From Bradyrhizobium ottawaense (GTDB taxonomy: Bacteria; Pseudomonadota; Alphaproteobacteria; Rhizobiales; Xanthobacteraceae), in assembly GCF_900099825.1 (NCBI RefSeq), contig NZ_LT629693.1:2604001-2668000 (forward strand): a DNA stretch of 64,000 nucleotides, in the 5' to 3' direction. Below, one piece after another: positions 8,368-16,872 of the stretch. Under the pieces are notes generated by a model. It saw only the letters and a program-made list of their open reading frames with translations, did not search any database and was not told the DNA's origin. The position numbers and the translations under genes are program-made. The stretch's first letter is position 1; every line of letters begins with the position of its first letter.

Positions 8368-8905
8368 AAATTTCACAAGGCCGTCCGGCGAGCCCGATTC
8401 GAAGGGTGCCGAGGGCGTGACCCCTTCCCCACGAACGGGCGAATTGCGCTGGGACATCATCGAATTGCTGTTCTTCGCCTATCGCGACTTCGTCGGCGAC
8501 GCCGACCACGAGCTTGAGGCTTTCGGCTTCGGCCGCGCCCATCACCGGGTGATGCATTTCGTCCATCGCTACCCCGGCCTCAAGGTCGCCGACCTGCTGG
8601 ATGTCCTGCGCATCACCAAGCAGTCGCTCGGCCGCGTACTCAAGCAATTGCTGGACGAGGGCTACATCGTCCAGAAGACCGGCAATAACGACCGCCGGCA
8701 GCGCCTGCTTTACGCCACACCGAAGGGCGAAGCATTGGTCGCAAAACTGGCCGGGCTGCAGACCGACCGCATCACCCGCGCGCTCGGCGGGATCGACCCC
8801 GCCGGCACGGCCGCCATCAACCAGTTCCTGCGTGCGATGATCGATCGCGACGACCCCGACAAGGTGCTGGAGGCGATCTTCGGAACCGGCGGCAAGAAAC
8901 CCTAA
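8357..8905 (+). CDS. petP: MarR-family transcriptional regulator (PetP-like)
   Basis: The 182-aa protein is a winged-helix MarR regulator. After a polar N-terminal tail, helices lead to HHRVMHFVHRYPGLKVADLL, the recognition region ITKQSLGRVLKQLLDEGYI, and the wing NDRRQRLLYATPKGEAL. The downstream neighbour is an OmpR-type response regulator, the same pairing as PetP and PetR first described in Rhodobacter capsulatus for cytochrome bc1 expression, so a PetP-like role is inferred. The ATG at 8357 lies inside a 19-bp dyad, suggesting self-control. The target genes are not in this window. Confidence 0.85.
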   Translation: MTDINFTRPSGEPDSKGAEGVTPSPRTGELRWDIIELLFFAYRDFVGDADHELEAFGFGRAHHRVMHFVHRYPGLKVADLLDVLRITKQSLGRVLKQLLDEGYIVQKTGNNDRRQRLLYATPKGEALVAKLAGLQTDRITRALGGIDPAGTAAINQFLRAMIDRDDPDKVLEAIFGTGGKKP

Positions 8906-8914
8906 GGAGTGATC

Positions 8915-9649
8915 GTGGCGCAAGCAGCAACCATCGCCTCAGCCACCACGCGCGCGCCGCTGAAGCCGGCCGACGACGCCCCGCATCTGCTGCTGGTCGA
9001 CGACGACCGCCGCATCCGCGATCTGTTGTCGCGCTTTCTTTCCGGCGAGGGCTATCGCGTCACCACGGCGGCGAGCGCCGGCGATGCGCGCGCCAAGCTG
9101 CTCGGGCTTCACTTTGACCTGTTGATCCTCGACGTCATGATGCCCGGCGAAACCGGATTTGATCTCGCGCGATTCATCCGCACCTCCTCCTCGGTGCCTA
9201 TCATCATGCTGACGGCGCGCCATGAGGCGGAGGCCCGGATCGAGGGCCTGCAGATCGGCGCCGACGATTATGTCGCCAAGCCGTTCGAGCCGCGCGAACT
9301 GGTGTTGCGGATCGGCAATATTCTCAAGCGCACCGCGCCGCCGCCGGTGGAGACGCTGGAGCAGATCGCCTTCGGGCCCTACATCTATCATCTGGAGCGC
9401 GGCGAATTGCGCCAGGGCGAGGAGATCATTCACCTGACCGACCGCGAGCGCGAAATGCTGCGCATTCTCGCCGTAAGCCCCGGCGAAACTGTGCCGCGCG
9501 CGGCGCTGACCGGCGGCGGCACCGTCAATGAGCGCGCGGTCGACGTGCAGATCAACCGTCTGCGGCGCAAGATCGAGAAGGATCCCGCCAATCCGCTGTT
9601 CCTGCAGGCGGTGCGCGGCATCGGCTATCGCCTGGTGGCGTCGCCGTGA
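8915..9649 (+). CDS. petR: OmpR-family response regulator (PetR-like)
   Basis: This two-domain response regulator is 244 aa. The receiver domain begins with HLLLVDDDRRIRDLL (acidic pocket), has the phospho-acceptor aspartate in LLILDVMMPGE, and the conserved lysine in DDYVAKPFEPREL. The C-terminal OmpR-type winged helix includes LTDREREMLRILA and VDVQINRLRRKIE, ending GIGYRLVASP. A GTG at 8909 is in frame, but AAGGAG at 8904-8909 is a perfect ribosome site for the GTG at 8915, so that start is used. It follows the MarR gene by nine bases and precedes a histidine kinase by 18, so all three are probably co-transcribed. Confidence 0.93.
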   Translation: MAQAATIASATTRAPLKPADDAPHLLLVDDDRRIRDLLSRFLSGEGYRVTTAASAGDARAKLLGLHFDLLILDVMMPGETGFDLARFIRTSSSVPIIMLTARHEAEARIEGLQIGADDYVAKPFEPRELVLRIGNILKRTAPPPVETLEQIAFGPYIYHLERGELRQGEEIIHLTDREREMLRILAVSPGETVPRAALTGGGTVNERAVDVQINRLRRKIEKDPANPLFLQAVRGIGYRLVASP

Positions 9650-9667
9650 TGCGTTTGTAAACCCGAC

Positions 9668-11053
9668 ATGAGCACCCTCGACACCGGCCTGACCCTGATC
9701 CGCAATGCGTCGCAGCGCGTGTCCGCGGCCAATGGCTGGATGGGCAACGCGTTCAAGAGCTGGATGCCGACCGGCCTCTACGCCCGCGCGCTGCTGATCA
9801 TGATCGTGCCGATGGTGATCCTGCAGACCGTGGTCGCGTTCGTGTTCATGGAGCGGCACTGGAATACGGTGACGCGGCGGTTGTCGGCCGCCGTGGTGCA
9901 GGACATCGCCAGCCTGATCGACGTCTACAAGTTCTATCCGCAGGACAAGGACCGCGCGCAGTTGCGCCGTATCGGGCAGCGGCTGCAATTGGTGGTCGAT
10001 TTTCTTCCCGTCGGCGACATGCCGCCGCCCGGTCCGAAACCGTTCTTCTCGCTGCTCGACCAGACGCTCTCGGTGCAGCTCGGACGGCAGATCGGCAGGC
10101 CGTTCTGGATCGATACCGTCGGCCGTTCCAACCTGGTCGAGATCCGGATCCAGCTCGATGACGCCGTGATGCGCGTGTTTGCCCAGCGCAGCGCCGCCTA
10201 CGCCTCCAATTCGGAAATTTTCATCTTCTGGATGCTGGGGACGTCCTCGATCCTGTTGATCGTCGCGGTGCTGTTCCTGCGCAACCAGATCAGGCCGATC
10301 CTGCGGCTAGCGGACGCCGCCGAAAGTTTCGGCAAGGGCCGCGAAGCGCCGAACTTCCGTCCCCGCGGCGCGCGGGAAGTGCGGCGCGCCGCCCAGGCGT
10401 TCCTGGAAATGAAGGCGCGCATCGAACGCTCGATCGAACAGCGCACCGCGATGCTGGCCGGCGTGTCGCACGATCTGCGCACCATCCTGACCCGCTTCAA
10501 GCTCGAACTGGCGCTGATCGGCGACAGCCCCGAAGTCGACGGCATGCGCAAGGACGTCGACGAGATGTCGGCGATGCTGGAGGCCTACCTCTCCTTCGCG
10601 CGCGGCGACTCCGGCGAGGTCGCACAGCCCACCGACATGACGATGGCGCTGGAGGAATTGCGTAGCGATGCCGAGCGCAACGGCCATGCCACGACCGTCT
10701 CGTTTCACGGCCTGCCTGTCGTGATCGTGAAGCCGGCCTCATTCAAGCGCTGCCTCGCCAACCTCGTCTCCAACGCGGCGCGGCACGCCAAGACCATTTC
10801 GATCACCGGCCACCGCGATCACCGCTATCTGACCGTCACCATCGACGATGACGGGCCTGGCATTCCCGTGAACATGCGCGAGGAAGTGTTCAAGCCGTTC
10901 CTGCGGCTCGACGACGCCCGCAACCAGGATGAAGGCGGCACCGGCCTCGGCCTCGCGATCGCCCGCGACATCGCCCGTTCGCATGGCGGCGACATCACGC
11001 TCGGCGACAGCCCGATGGGCGGATTGCGGGCGGCAGTAAGGGTGCCGGTGTAG
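9668..11053 (+). CDS. EnvZ-type sensor histidine kinase
   Basis: This 461-aa membrane sensor kinase is the likely partner of the preceding response regulator. It has a transmembrane helix at about residues 41-61, a periplasmic region of about 120 residues, a second helix at about 185-204, then a HAMP linker (IRPILRLADAAESF). The phospho-acceptor histidine is His268 in VSHDLRTILTRFKLE, with threonine where many kinases have proline. The ATPase domain shows an N-box (LANLVSNAARHA), DDDGPGIP and GGTGLGLAIARD. The signal sensed is unknown. The organisation kinase-after-regulator fits a three-gene operon with the MarR gene. Confidence 0.92.
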   Translation: MSTLDTGLTLIRNASQRVSAANGWMGNAFKSWMPTGLYARALLIMIVPMVILQTVVAFVFMERHWNTVTRRLSAAVVQDIASLIDVYKFYPQDKDRAQLRRIGQRLQLVVDFLPVGDMPPPGPKPFFSLLDQTLSVQLGRQIGRPFWIDTVGRSNLVEIRIQLDDAVMRVFAQRSAAYASNSEIFIFWMLGTSSILLIVAVLFLRNQIRPILRLADAAESFGKGREAPNFRPRGAREVRRAAQAFLEMKARIERSIEQRTAMLAGVSHDLRTILTRFKLELALIGDSPEVDGMRKDVDEMSAMLEAYLSFARGDSGEVAQPTDMTMALEELRSDAERNGHATTVSFHGLPVVIVKPASFKRCLANLVSNAARHAKTISITGHRDHRYLTVTIDDDGPGIPVNMREEVFKPFLRLDDARNQDEGGTGLGLAIARDIARSHGGDITLGDSPMGGLRAAVRVPV

Positions 11054-11063
11054 GAGTTCATCT

Positions 11064-11280
11064 TCTCCCTCGCCCCGCCCTTGCGGGGTCGAGACGAGCG
11101 AAGCTCGCTCTTAGAGGGCTGGGGTGAGGGGCTCTCTCAACGACCTCAGTATGGCGTGAGACCTGTACCCCCTCACCCGGATTGCACTGCGTGCAACGTA
11201 GCCGAAGCGTGCTTCGGCGTTATTTTCTAAGAACGGCCGCCGAAGGCGGCCTATGCCTCTCCCCGCAAGCGGGGCGAGGT
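11064..11280. repeat. Composite intergenic repeat, family E
   Basis: The 235-bp gap holds several inverted pieces: CCTCGCCCCGCCCTTGCGGGG and later CCCCGCAAGCGGGGCGAGG at the two ends, GAGCGAAGCTCGCTC in the middle, and GCCGCCGAAGGCGGC. The ends are near-inverse copies. No coding signal is seen. Confidence 0.7.
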
Positions 11281-11288
11281 GGACACAA

Positions 11289-11834
11289 CTACTTCGGCAG
11301 TTGCTTCGGGATCAAAGCCTTCAGCTTTTCCATGTCCTTGATGTTCATCTTCATGCCGCCGGGCATCATGATGTCGCCAGCCTTCTGGTCGGCCTTGCAG
11401 GCCCCCAGCCACTTCGCCTCGATCGTCGTGGTCGAATCGCGCGGCACGCCGGTGGGGCCGCGCTCCGAATGCGAGGTCGACTTCACCGTATAGGCGGAAT
11501 TGAAGTCACCGATGATCTCGGAATGCGACGTGATCGACATGCCGGCGATGCCGCAGACGGAATCGCTGACGTAACCGGTCGCGGTCTTCTGGACATCCTG
11601 CTTGGAGCACATCTCCTTGGCCATCGGCGAGAACGAGGTGCTCATTTCCTTGTCGGTGGTCTCGTCGGTGCAATGCTGCATCGTCATGTCGGGCACCGAC
11701 GAACCGGTGTGCAGCACCTTCATTTCCCACAGCCCGGCCTTGCGCACCGGCAACTCGACCGCGCTTGCCGTATTGGCAGGCAACAGCGCCAGCAGGCCAA
11801 GTGCAAAACCAAATGCGAGAGGATATCGCATCAT
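11289..11834 (-). CDS. DUF3617 family secreted protein
   Basis: This 181-aa protein has a signal peptide (a hydrophobic stretch after MRYPLAFGF, cleavage near ANTASA) and a DUF3617 domain. Family features include RKAGLWEMKV near the mature start, repeated cysteines (QHCTDE, KEMCSKQ, DSVCG) and GACKADQKAGDIMMPGG near the end. Proteins of this family are periplasmic or outer-envelope and of unknown function. The two adjacent ATG codons at 11834 and 11831 are both possible. It is read leftward, with a small secreted protein gene 55 bp upstream. Confidence 0.8.
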   Translation of the reverse strand: MMRYPLAFGFALGLLALLPANTASAVELPVRKAGLWEMKVLHTGSSVPDMTMQHCTDETTDKEMSTSFSPMAKEMCSKQDVQKTATGYVSDSVCGIAGMSITSHSEIIGDFNSAYTVKSTSHSERGPTGVPRDSTTTIEAKWLGACKADQKAGDIMMPGGMKMNIKDMEKLKALIPKQLPK

Positions 11835-11889
11835 GCTCGCGCTCCCGGCCTGTTGAGATTTGCCTGTTGAGGTTGAGGTGGGGCGCCGC

Positions 11890-12180
11890 TCAGTAGGCGG
11901 CGCGCAGCGGCCGTTCGTTGGCGCCATAGGGCACCCAGCGGCAGGCGAACGAGATATATCCGCCGTCATGGGGCTCGACCGAAAGGAACTTCACCACCTT
12001 GCCGTAACCGGCACAGTGGTCGACCGCGAGCTGCCGGACATCGATGGCATGCGCCGTCGAATAAGCGATAATGCCGCCGGTGTCGTTGCCCTTGAACGGC
12101 GGCACCCAATCGGCCCGCGCCGGAGCGCCCGCCAGCATTCCGGAGATGGCAACCAGGCACGCGGCCCCAATCATTCGCAT
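11890..12180 (-). CDS. Small secreted protein of unknown function
   Basis: This 96-aa protein has a signal peptide (MRMIGAACLVAISGMLAG, cleavage near APARA) and a short mature part with two cysteines (DHCAGYG and FACRWV) that may form a disulfide. I do not recognise a domain, although similar small proteins are common in Bradyrhizobium. The start at 12180 is preferred over 12192 because GGAG lies eight bases upstream. It is divergent from the next gene and 55 bp upstream of the DUF3617 gene. Confidence 0.65.
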   Translation of the reverse strand: MRMIGAACLVAISGMLAGAPARADWVPPFKGNDTGGIIAYSTAHAIDVRQLAVDHCAGYGKVVKFLSVEPHDGGYISFACRWVPYGANERPLRAAY

Positions 12181-12347
12181 CGCAGACTCCATTTCGCTCG
12201 AACCCCACCATAGAGTGCGCACGCGACCGTGAAAAGAATGGCGTGCGGCAGAAAGCCGACTTGTCCGCCGAGTGTTGCCGCGTTGCACTTGACCTTGCCC
12301 GGGCTTCACGGCACCGTCCCATGCATAGGCTGACCCGGCGGAATCCC

Positions 12348-12815
12348 ATGCGAAACCTGTTCACACTCCTGAAATCGCTCGGCCTGGTGGCCGTTTTGGC
12401 TTCCGGCGGCCTTTTGGTATCCGGGTTGCCCACCCAGGCCGCCAATCCGCTCGAACTGAATTTCGGGCTGTTCGGCCCGCGATATGACGGCCGTGTGGCC
12501 GAATGCGAGCGAGCGCTGCCGACCATCACCTCGCAATTCCAGGAAAAGGAAAGCACCTTCTGGAATTCGTCGCTCACGATCACCGCTTACGGCCGGATCC
12601 ACGAGACCGCCTTCCGGCCCTGGCAGTCCGACAACATTCCGCGCCGTTATTGCACCGCCGACGTCATGCTGAGCGACGGCAAGGTGCGTACCGTGCACTA
12701 CGCGATCGTCGAGGACGGCGGCTTTGCCGGCTTCGGCCAGGGCGTCGAATGGTGCGTGACCGGGCTCGATCGCAACTGGGCCTATAATCCGAGCTGCAAA
12801 TCCGCCCGCCCCTGA
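12348..12815 (+). CDS. Secreted protein of unknown function
   Basis: This 155-aa protein has an N-terminal signal peptide (MRNLFTLLKSLGLVAVL, cleavage near PTQAA). The mature part holds one cysteine in VAECERALP and three more in RRYCTAD, EWCVTG and PSCKSARP, which suggests a disulfide-stabilised periplasmic protein. Aromatic and glycine-rich strands (YGRIHETAFRPWQS, VHYAIVEDGGFAGFGQG) suggest a small beta fold. I recognise no named domain. It lies 146 bp upstream of the RNase T2 gene, in the same direction. Confidence 0.7.
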   Translation: MRNLFTLLKSLGLVAVLASGGLLVSGLPTQAANPLELNFGLFGPRYDGRVAECERALPTITSQFQEKESTFWNSSLTITAYGRIHETAFRPWQSDNIPRRYCTADVMLSDGKVRTVHYAIVEDGGFAGFGQGVEWCVTGLDRNWAYNPSCKSARP

Positions 12816-12961
12816 TTCCTTTCTGATTCTCGGCCTGATCGCCGGCTGAATTGCCTGATAGCGGCGGCCGTTCCGGTCGATTTTGGCCCGGTCGCCATTT
12901 TTGTTCTTGAAATGTTCTTCCGCCCTGCTAGGCTCGAGGCAGTCGAGTAAAGGGGCGTTTG

Positions 12962-13657
12962 ATGTTTCGAACAATCAGGATTTCCCGCATTATTTCCCGA
13001 CTTCTCATTTCCCTGGTTCTCATGGTGGTCGCTGCCGGGATGGCGTTCGCCCAAGACCGCCGGCAAAACACCCCGGGCGAATTCGATTTCTACGTGCTGT
13101 CGCTGTCCTGGTCGCCCTCGTTCTGCGAGCAGGCCTCCGAACGCGGCAATGGTGGCCGGTCCGGGGCCCAGTGCGGCGGCCGGCCGTTCTCCTTCGTGGT
13201 GCACGGCCTGTGGCCGCAATATGAGCGCGGCTTTCCCGAATATTGTCAGCGGTCGGCGGAATGGCTCGATCGCAACATCATGACCTCGATGCTGGACCTG
13301 ATGCCGGCGCCCGGCCTGATCTTCAATGAATGGAAGAAGCACGGCACCTGTTCCGGCCTCGGCGCGCGGGCCTATTTCGAGACCATCCGGAAAGCCCGCG
13401 CGGCGGTGAAAATCCCCGAGGAATTCCTGCAATTGTCGGAGCCGAAATCGATCGCCCCCGACGAACTCGAGGCGGCGTTCATCAAGGTCAACCCCGGCAT
13501 GAGCAGTTCGGCGGTTTCGGTGACCTGCGACTCCAGACGCCTCAGCGAAGTGCGGATCTGCCTCAGCAAGGACCTGCAGTTCCGCTCCTGCGAGGAGATC
13601 GACCGCCGCGCCTGCCGGCGCGACCAGGTGCTGATGCCGCCGATACGGGGCGGCTGA
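12962..13657 (+). CDS. Ribonuclease T2 family protein
   Basis: This is a secreted RNase T2, an endonuclease that cleaves single-stranded RNA through a 2',3'-cyclic intermediate. The 231-aa precursor begins with a signal peptide ending at about MAFAQ. Both catalytic segments are present: CAS1 in FVVHGLWPQY and CAS2 in EWKKHGTCSGL, each with its histidine. Several cysteines (FCEQ, AQCGG, EYCQR, GTCSG, VTCDS, RICLS, RSCEE, RACRR) fit the usual disulfide set. The ATG at 12962 follows AAAGGGGCG, a good ribosome site; a TTG one codon upstream is not needed. It probably acts in the periplasm on environmental or turnover RNA. Confidence 0.93.
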   Translation: MFRTIRISRIISRLLISLVLMVVAAGMAFAQDRRQNTPGEFDFYVLSLSWSPSFCEQASERGNGGRSGAQCGGRPFSFVVHGLWPQYERGFPEYCQRSAEWLDRNIMTSMLDLMPAPGLIFNEWKKHGTCSGLGARAYFETIRKARAAVKIPEEFLQLSEPKSIAPDELEAAFIKVNPGMSSSAVSVTCDSRRLSEVRICLSKDLQFRSCEEIDRRACRRDQVLMPPIRGG

Positions 13658-13666
13658 CCCCCCTTG

Positions 13667-13784
13667 GTCGTTCGAGGAGCGCAAGCGACGACTTGTCCGC
13701 CGTAGCTCCGCGAGCGAAGGCGGAAGCAATCCATTCTTCCTTTGTCGCCGCCGTGTGGATTGCTTCGCTCCGCTCGCAATGACG
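13667..13784. repeat. Intergenic palindromic repeat, family B, copy 2
   Basis: It contains GACGACTTGTCCGCCGTAGC, GGCGGAAGCAATCCAT and the inverse TGGATTGCTTCGCTC with CTCGCAATGACG. It fills the gap between the RNase T2 gene and rlmJ. Confidence 0.85.
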
Positions 13785-13799
13785 TGCTAACCCCTCCCC

Positions 13800-14660
13800 A
13801 TGAACTACCGACACGCCTTTCACGCCGGCGGCTTTGCCGACGTCATCAAGCACATCGTGCTGGTGCGAATGCTGACCTATCTGCAGGAAAAGCCGGCCGC
13901 GTTTCGCGTCATCGACACCCATGCCGGCGCCGGACGCTACGACCTTGCCGGCGACGAGGCGCGGCGCAGCGGCGAATGGCTGACCGGAATCGCGCGGGTG
14001 ATGCAGGCGCGGTTCTCGGAGGCAGCCCAGCCGCTGATCGGGCCCTATCTCGACATCATCCGGGCGTTCAACCCGCCGGGCGAACTGAAGGCCTATCCGG
14101 GATCGCCGTTGATCGCCCGCGCGCTGCTGCGGCCGCAGGATCGCCTGACGGCGTGCGAAATCGAACCGAATGCCCACCGGCACTTGATCGACGCGATGCG
14201 CCGCGACACCCAGGCACGGATCGTCGACCTCGACGGCTGGACCGCACTGCCGGCCTTCGTGCCGCCGAACGAGCGGCGCGGCCTGGTGCTGATCGATCCG
14301 TCCTTCGAACAGAAGGACGAGTTCGAAACCCTGGCCGACGGCTTCACCGAGGCCTATGCGAAATGGCCGACCGGCAGCTATCTGATCTGGTACCCGGTGA
14401 AGAGCCGGCGCATCACCGACGGCCTCGCGCGCCATGTCGCTGCCGTGACGGCCGAAAGCAGACCGCCGGGAAAATGCCTGCGGCTCGAATTCAGCGTCGC
14501 GCCGCAGCAGGCCGGCGGTCCCCTCACCTCGACCGGTCTTCTGATCGTCAATCCGCCGTGGACGCTGGCGGGTGAACTGAAGACCGTTCTACCCGAGCTG
14601 GAAAAACCGCTCGGCCAGGGCGGCGCCGCCCGTTTCAGGCTCGAAACGCCAAAGCCCTGA
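13800..14660 (+). CDS. rlmJ: 23S rRNA (adenine2030-N6)-methyltransferase
   Basis: RlmJ methylates A2030 of 23S rRNA using S-adenosylmethionine. The N-terminus MNYRHAFHAGGFADVIKH is a strong family signature, and the SAM pocket begins at IDTHAGAGRYDL (about residues 38-49). The catalytic motif IV reads DPSFE at residues 166-170, where homologues usually have DPPYE or DPPFE, so one proline is replaced by serine. The length of 286 aa is normal. The C-terminal part has the SYLIWYPVK segment and LIVNPPWTL, both typical. It stands alone between a family-B repeat and the cold-shock leader. Confidence 0.93.
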   Translation: MNYRHAFHAGGFADVIKHIVLVRMLTYLQEKPAAFRVIDTHAGAGRYDLAGDEARRSGEWLTGIARVMQARFSEAAQPLIGPYLDIIRAFNPPGELKAYPGSPLIARALLRPQDRLTACEIEPNAHRHLIDAMRRDTQARIVDLDGWTALPAFVPPNERRGLVLIDPSFEQKDEFETLADGFTEAYAKWPTGSYLIWYPVKSRRITDGLARHVAAVTAESRPPGKCLRLEFSVAPQQAGGPLTSTGLLIVNPPWTLAGELKTVLPELEKPLGQGGAARFRLETPKP

Positions 14661-14803
14661 GGCCTGCGCTTTCGGCGAAAAGTGCGTTTGAGCCGTAGGC
14701 AATTTGCACGGAACCGTATTATGCTCGGCCTGTTGGGACTGGCTTTACGTTCCGCTTCCGCGAATGGTTGCGGCGGAGTGATCAAGGCCTAAGAAAAATC
14801 CAG

Positions 14804-14830
14804 GCCGATCGGTGGCGTGATCCGATCGGC
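14804..14830 (+). promoter_or_regulatory. Hairpin in the cold-shock gene leader
   Basis: GCCGATCGG (14804-14812) and CCGATCGGC (14822-14830) form a 9-bp stem around a 9-base loop. It lies about 90 bp upstream of the cold-shock start, within the 261-bp gap, and may be part of a structured 5' leader. Confidence 0.5.
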
Positions 14831-14921
14831 TCAGGTGGCCAAGCTTCCGGCAGCGAATGTCCGGTCGGCCGCTACGCAGATTGTGCGTACCGGCAGAGCA
14901 GTGCGGGGGAGGAGTTTCCCG

Positions 14922-15137
14922 ATGGCCATGACTGGTACGGTCAAGTTCTTCAATGGAGAGCGCGGCTACGGCTTCATCAAGCCCGATGACGGTGGCCGCG
15001 ATGTGTTTGTTCATATTACCGCCGTCGAGCGGGCCGGATTGAAAGATCTGACAGAGGGACAGCGCATTACGTTCGAGGTCGAACCGGACAAGAAGGGCAA
15101 GGGCCCCAAGGCGGTCAACCTGGTGATTTCAGCGTGA
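14922..15137 (+). CDS. Cold-shock domain protein
   Basis: This 71-aa single-domain cold-shock protein binds single-stranded RNA and DNA and can melt RNA structure. The RNA-binding motifs are RNP1-like GYGFIKP and RNP2-like DVFVHIT, in the standard order after TGTVKFFNGERG. The start at 14922 has a strong purine-rich ribosome site (GGGGGAGGAG) ten bases upstream. A long leader with a 9-bp hairpin precedes it, as in many cold-regulated csp genes. Whether this copy is cold-induced cannot be seen from sequence. Confidence 0.95.
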   Translation: MAMTGTVKFFNGERGYGFIKPDDGGRDVFVHITAVERAGLKDLTEGQRITFEVEPDKKGKGPKAVNLVISA

Positions 15138-15204
15138 GCTGACGCTTACGCCGGGAAGCGGACCGAGTTCTTGCCTGCGAAAGTTCGACTGGGCGCGACG
15201 GCGC

Positions 15205-16045
15205 TCAGAACGTGGAGGCGTGCATGATGTGGCCGCCCCGCGTCGGTGCCGCCCGTTCGGTTTCCGGAAAGAAGCGCGCCGCAAGTTCGGCCGGGCCGAT
15301 ATCATCAACATGACGAAAACCGGCCGCGCTCATTTTTGCGCATAGCGAAGCGGCGTCGAGATAACTCTGAAACCGCTCGCCGACGGCCGCCACCCGTCCA
15401 GCCAGCGCCTGGTGCGCGGCACGGCCGGCGGCCGGAATCGAAGTCGCAGGATTGACATAGTCGAACACCACCTCGGCTCCGCCCGGCAACTGCGCGATAA
15501 AGCCCAGCGTCGAAAAGATCGCGTCCTCGGTCAAATAAGGTACGACGCCAAGCCAACTGAAAAAACTGCGCTCGTCGGATTTGAAGCCCGCGGCATCCAG
15601 CCGTTCGGACAGTTTCTCGCGCTCGAAATCCACCGGAACGAAGCTCAGCGTTTCCGGCTCGGCGATGGCCGCAGCCGCCAGCATTTCGCGCTTGCGCGCC
15701 TGCGTCGCCGGATGATCGACCTCGAAGATCCCCAAGCGGCCTGCAAGCGGCGTCCGGTAGGCCAGCGTATCGAGCCCGGCGCCAAGCACCACGAGCTGTG
15801 TCGTGCCCGCATCGACCGCCATGTTGAGAGCGTCTTCGGCGATGCGCGATCGCGACGCGAATGAACCATCGCATTCGCGGCCCGGACGTGTGGGTCTGCG
15901 CGTGGTCGAGCGATACTTCGATGTCGTCGCCGAGAATCCGTACCGCGAGGGGATCGGCCAGGATCGACGCTTGATCAAGCACCTGGTGCGCCGCGCGCAA
16001 GCGGGCGGCTCCCAACGCGGTCCGACTGGGCTGTCCGGTCTGCAT
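15205..16045 (-). pseudogene. Class I SAM-dependent methyltransferase (TIGR00027 type), frameshifted
   Basis: The N-terminal part starts at 16045 (MQTGQPSRTALGAARLRAAH, then ILADPLAVRILG) and is in one frame. The rest (SRSRIAEDALNMAV, VVLGAGLDTLAYRTPL, FEVDHPATQARK, PYLTEDAIF) is in another. Together they make the usual order of a leucine-carboxylmethyltransferase-like family of about 280 aa. The switch occurs near 15857-15862: reading FI from the first frame and skipping one base gives a normal FIASRSRIAED junction, so one extra base explains it. It is either a recent loss-of-function mutation or a sequencing error. The catalytic half is otherwise intact. Confidence 0.8.
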
Positions 16046-16090
16046 GGTAAGGTTCTATCGCATCTTCAAACAAGATACCGGCCGCCGGCC

Positions 16091-16121
16091 AAAAAAATCC
16101 CGGCAGCTTGCGGCCGCCGGG
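16091..16121 (-). terminator. Rho-independent terminator of the outer-membrane protein gene
   Basis: On the minus strand, CCCGGCGGC and GCTGCCGGG make a 9-bp stem (one G-U pair) with loop CGCAA, followed by ATTTTTTT. It is 27 bp beyond the stop of the beta-barrel gene. Confidence 0.85.
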
Positions 16122-16147
16122 AGGTTGTCACGAAGATTTTCTTGTTC

Positions 16148-16777
16148 TCAGAAGTGATAGTTCACGCCGGCTCGTACCAATCCGAACCGGTAGCCATTTG
16201 ACGCGCCTGTAATGACGAAGTTGCTGTTGTTCAGATCGACATAGAGATATTCGATCTTGGCGCTCCAGTTCGGCGCAAAGCCCATTTCGGCGCCGACGCC
16301 GAGCGTCCAGCCCAGATTGGTATTGGATTCCGACAGGCCAAAGGTGGTGGCGCGCAGTTCGCCGAAAGCCAGACCCCCGGTGCCGTAGAACAGCACGTTG
16401 TTGAGGGCATAGCCGGCCCGGCCGCGCAGCGTACCGAACCAGGGGTTGGAGAATTTCCACGGCGCAAAGGTCTGTTCGGCGCCACTCGCCTGAATGTCGC
16501 CTTCGACGCCGAACACCCAGGGACCGTTCTGCTGCCAGTTGTAGCCGGCCTGAACGCCGCCCGCGAAACCCGACGGCTTGGTCGGATTGTTGTCGACCGA
16601 GCCCCAGCCATAGCCGAGATTGCCGCCGAGATAGGGACCGGCCCAGCTATAGGCATTGAGCGGCTGATTGACGGTATAGGGCGCGCGCGATCCGTAGTTG
16701 AGATCGGCCGCCTGCGCCGACATGGTCCAGGCGGCTGCGATCAACACCAGTGCCCGCAAAACAGACTTGCTCATCAC
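16148..16777 (-). CDS. Outer-membrane beta-barrel protein (Omp25/Omp31-like)
   Basis: This 209-aa outer-membrane protein has a signal peptide (MMSKSVLRALVLIAAAW, cleavage near AQAA), alternating hydrophobic strands with aromatic girdles (SWAGPYLGGNLGYGWG, GFAGGVQAGYNWQQ, RGRAGYALNNVLFYGTGG, WSAKIEYLYVDL), and it ends in phenylalanine (VNYHF), the usual signal for barrel insertion. It belongs to the porin-like Omp31/RopB group of rhizobia and brucellae. A strong terminator follows. Upstream, a perfect TTAA-N7-TTAA box (16873-16887) suggests CtrA control, which is known for some envelope proteins in alphaproteobacteria. Confidence 0.9.
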   Translation of the reverse strand: MMSKSVLRALVLIAAAWTMSAQAADLNYGSRAPYTVNQPLNAYSWAGPYLGGNLGYGWGSVDNNPTKPSGFAGGVQAGYNWQQNGPWVFGVEGDIQASGAEQTFAPWKFSNPWFGTLRGRAGYALNNVLFYGTGGLAFGELRATTFGLSESNTNLGWTLGVGAEMGFAPNWSAKIEYLYVDLNNSNFVITGASNGYRFGLVRAGVNYHF

Positions 16778-16872
16778 GCAACTCCACGCAACTGCCGCGA
16801 CCGCCGGTTCGACACGCCGGCTTGGTTACGGAATTCCACTTTTTTCCTGTAAGATTTATCGAGAGTTTTAAG

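Noticed and set aside
8129..8923. Long minus-strand frame opposite the MarR gene
   Set aside because: High-GC shadow frame; the plus-strand gene has clear family motifs.
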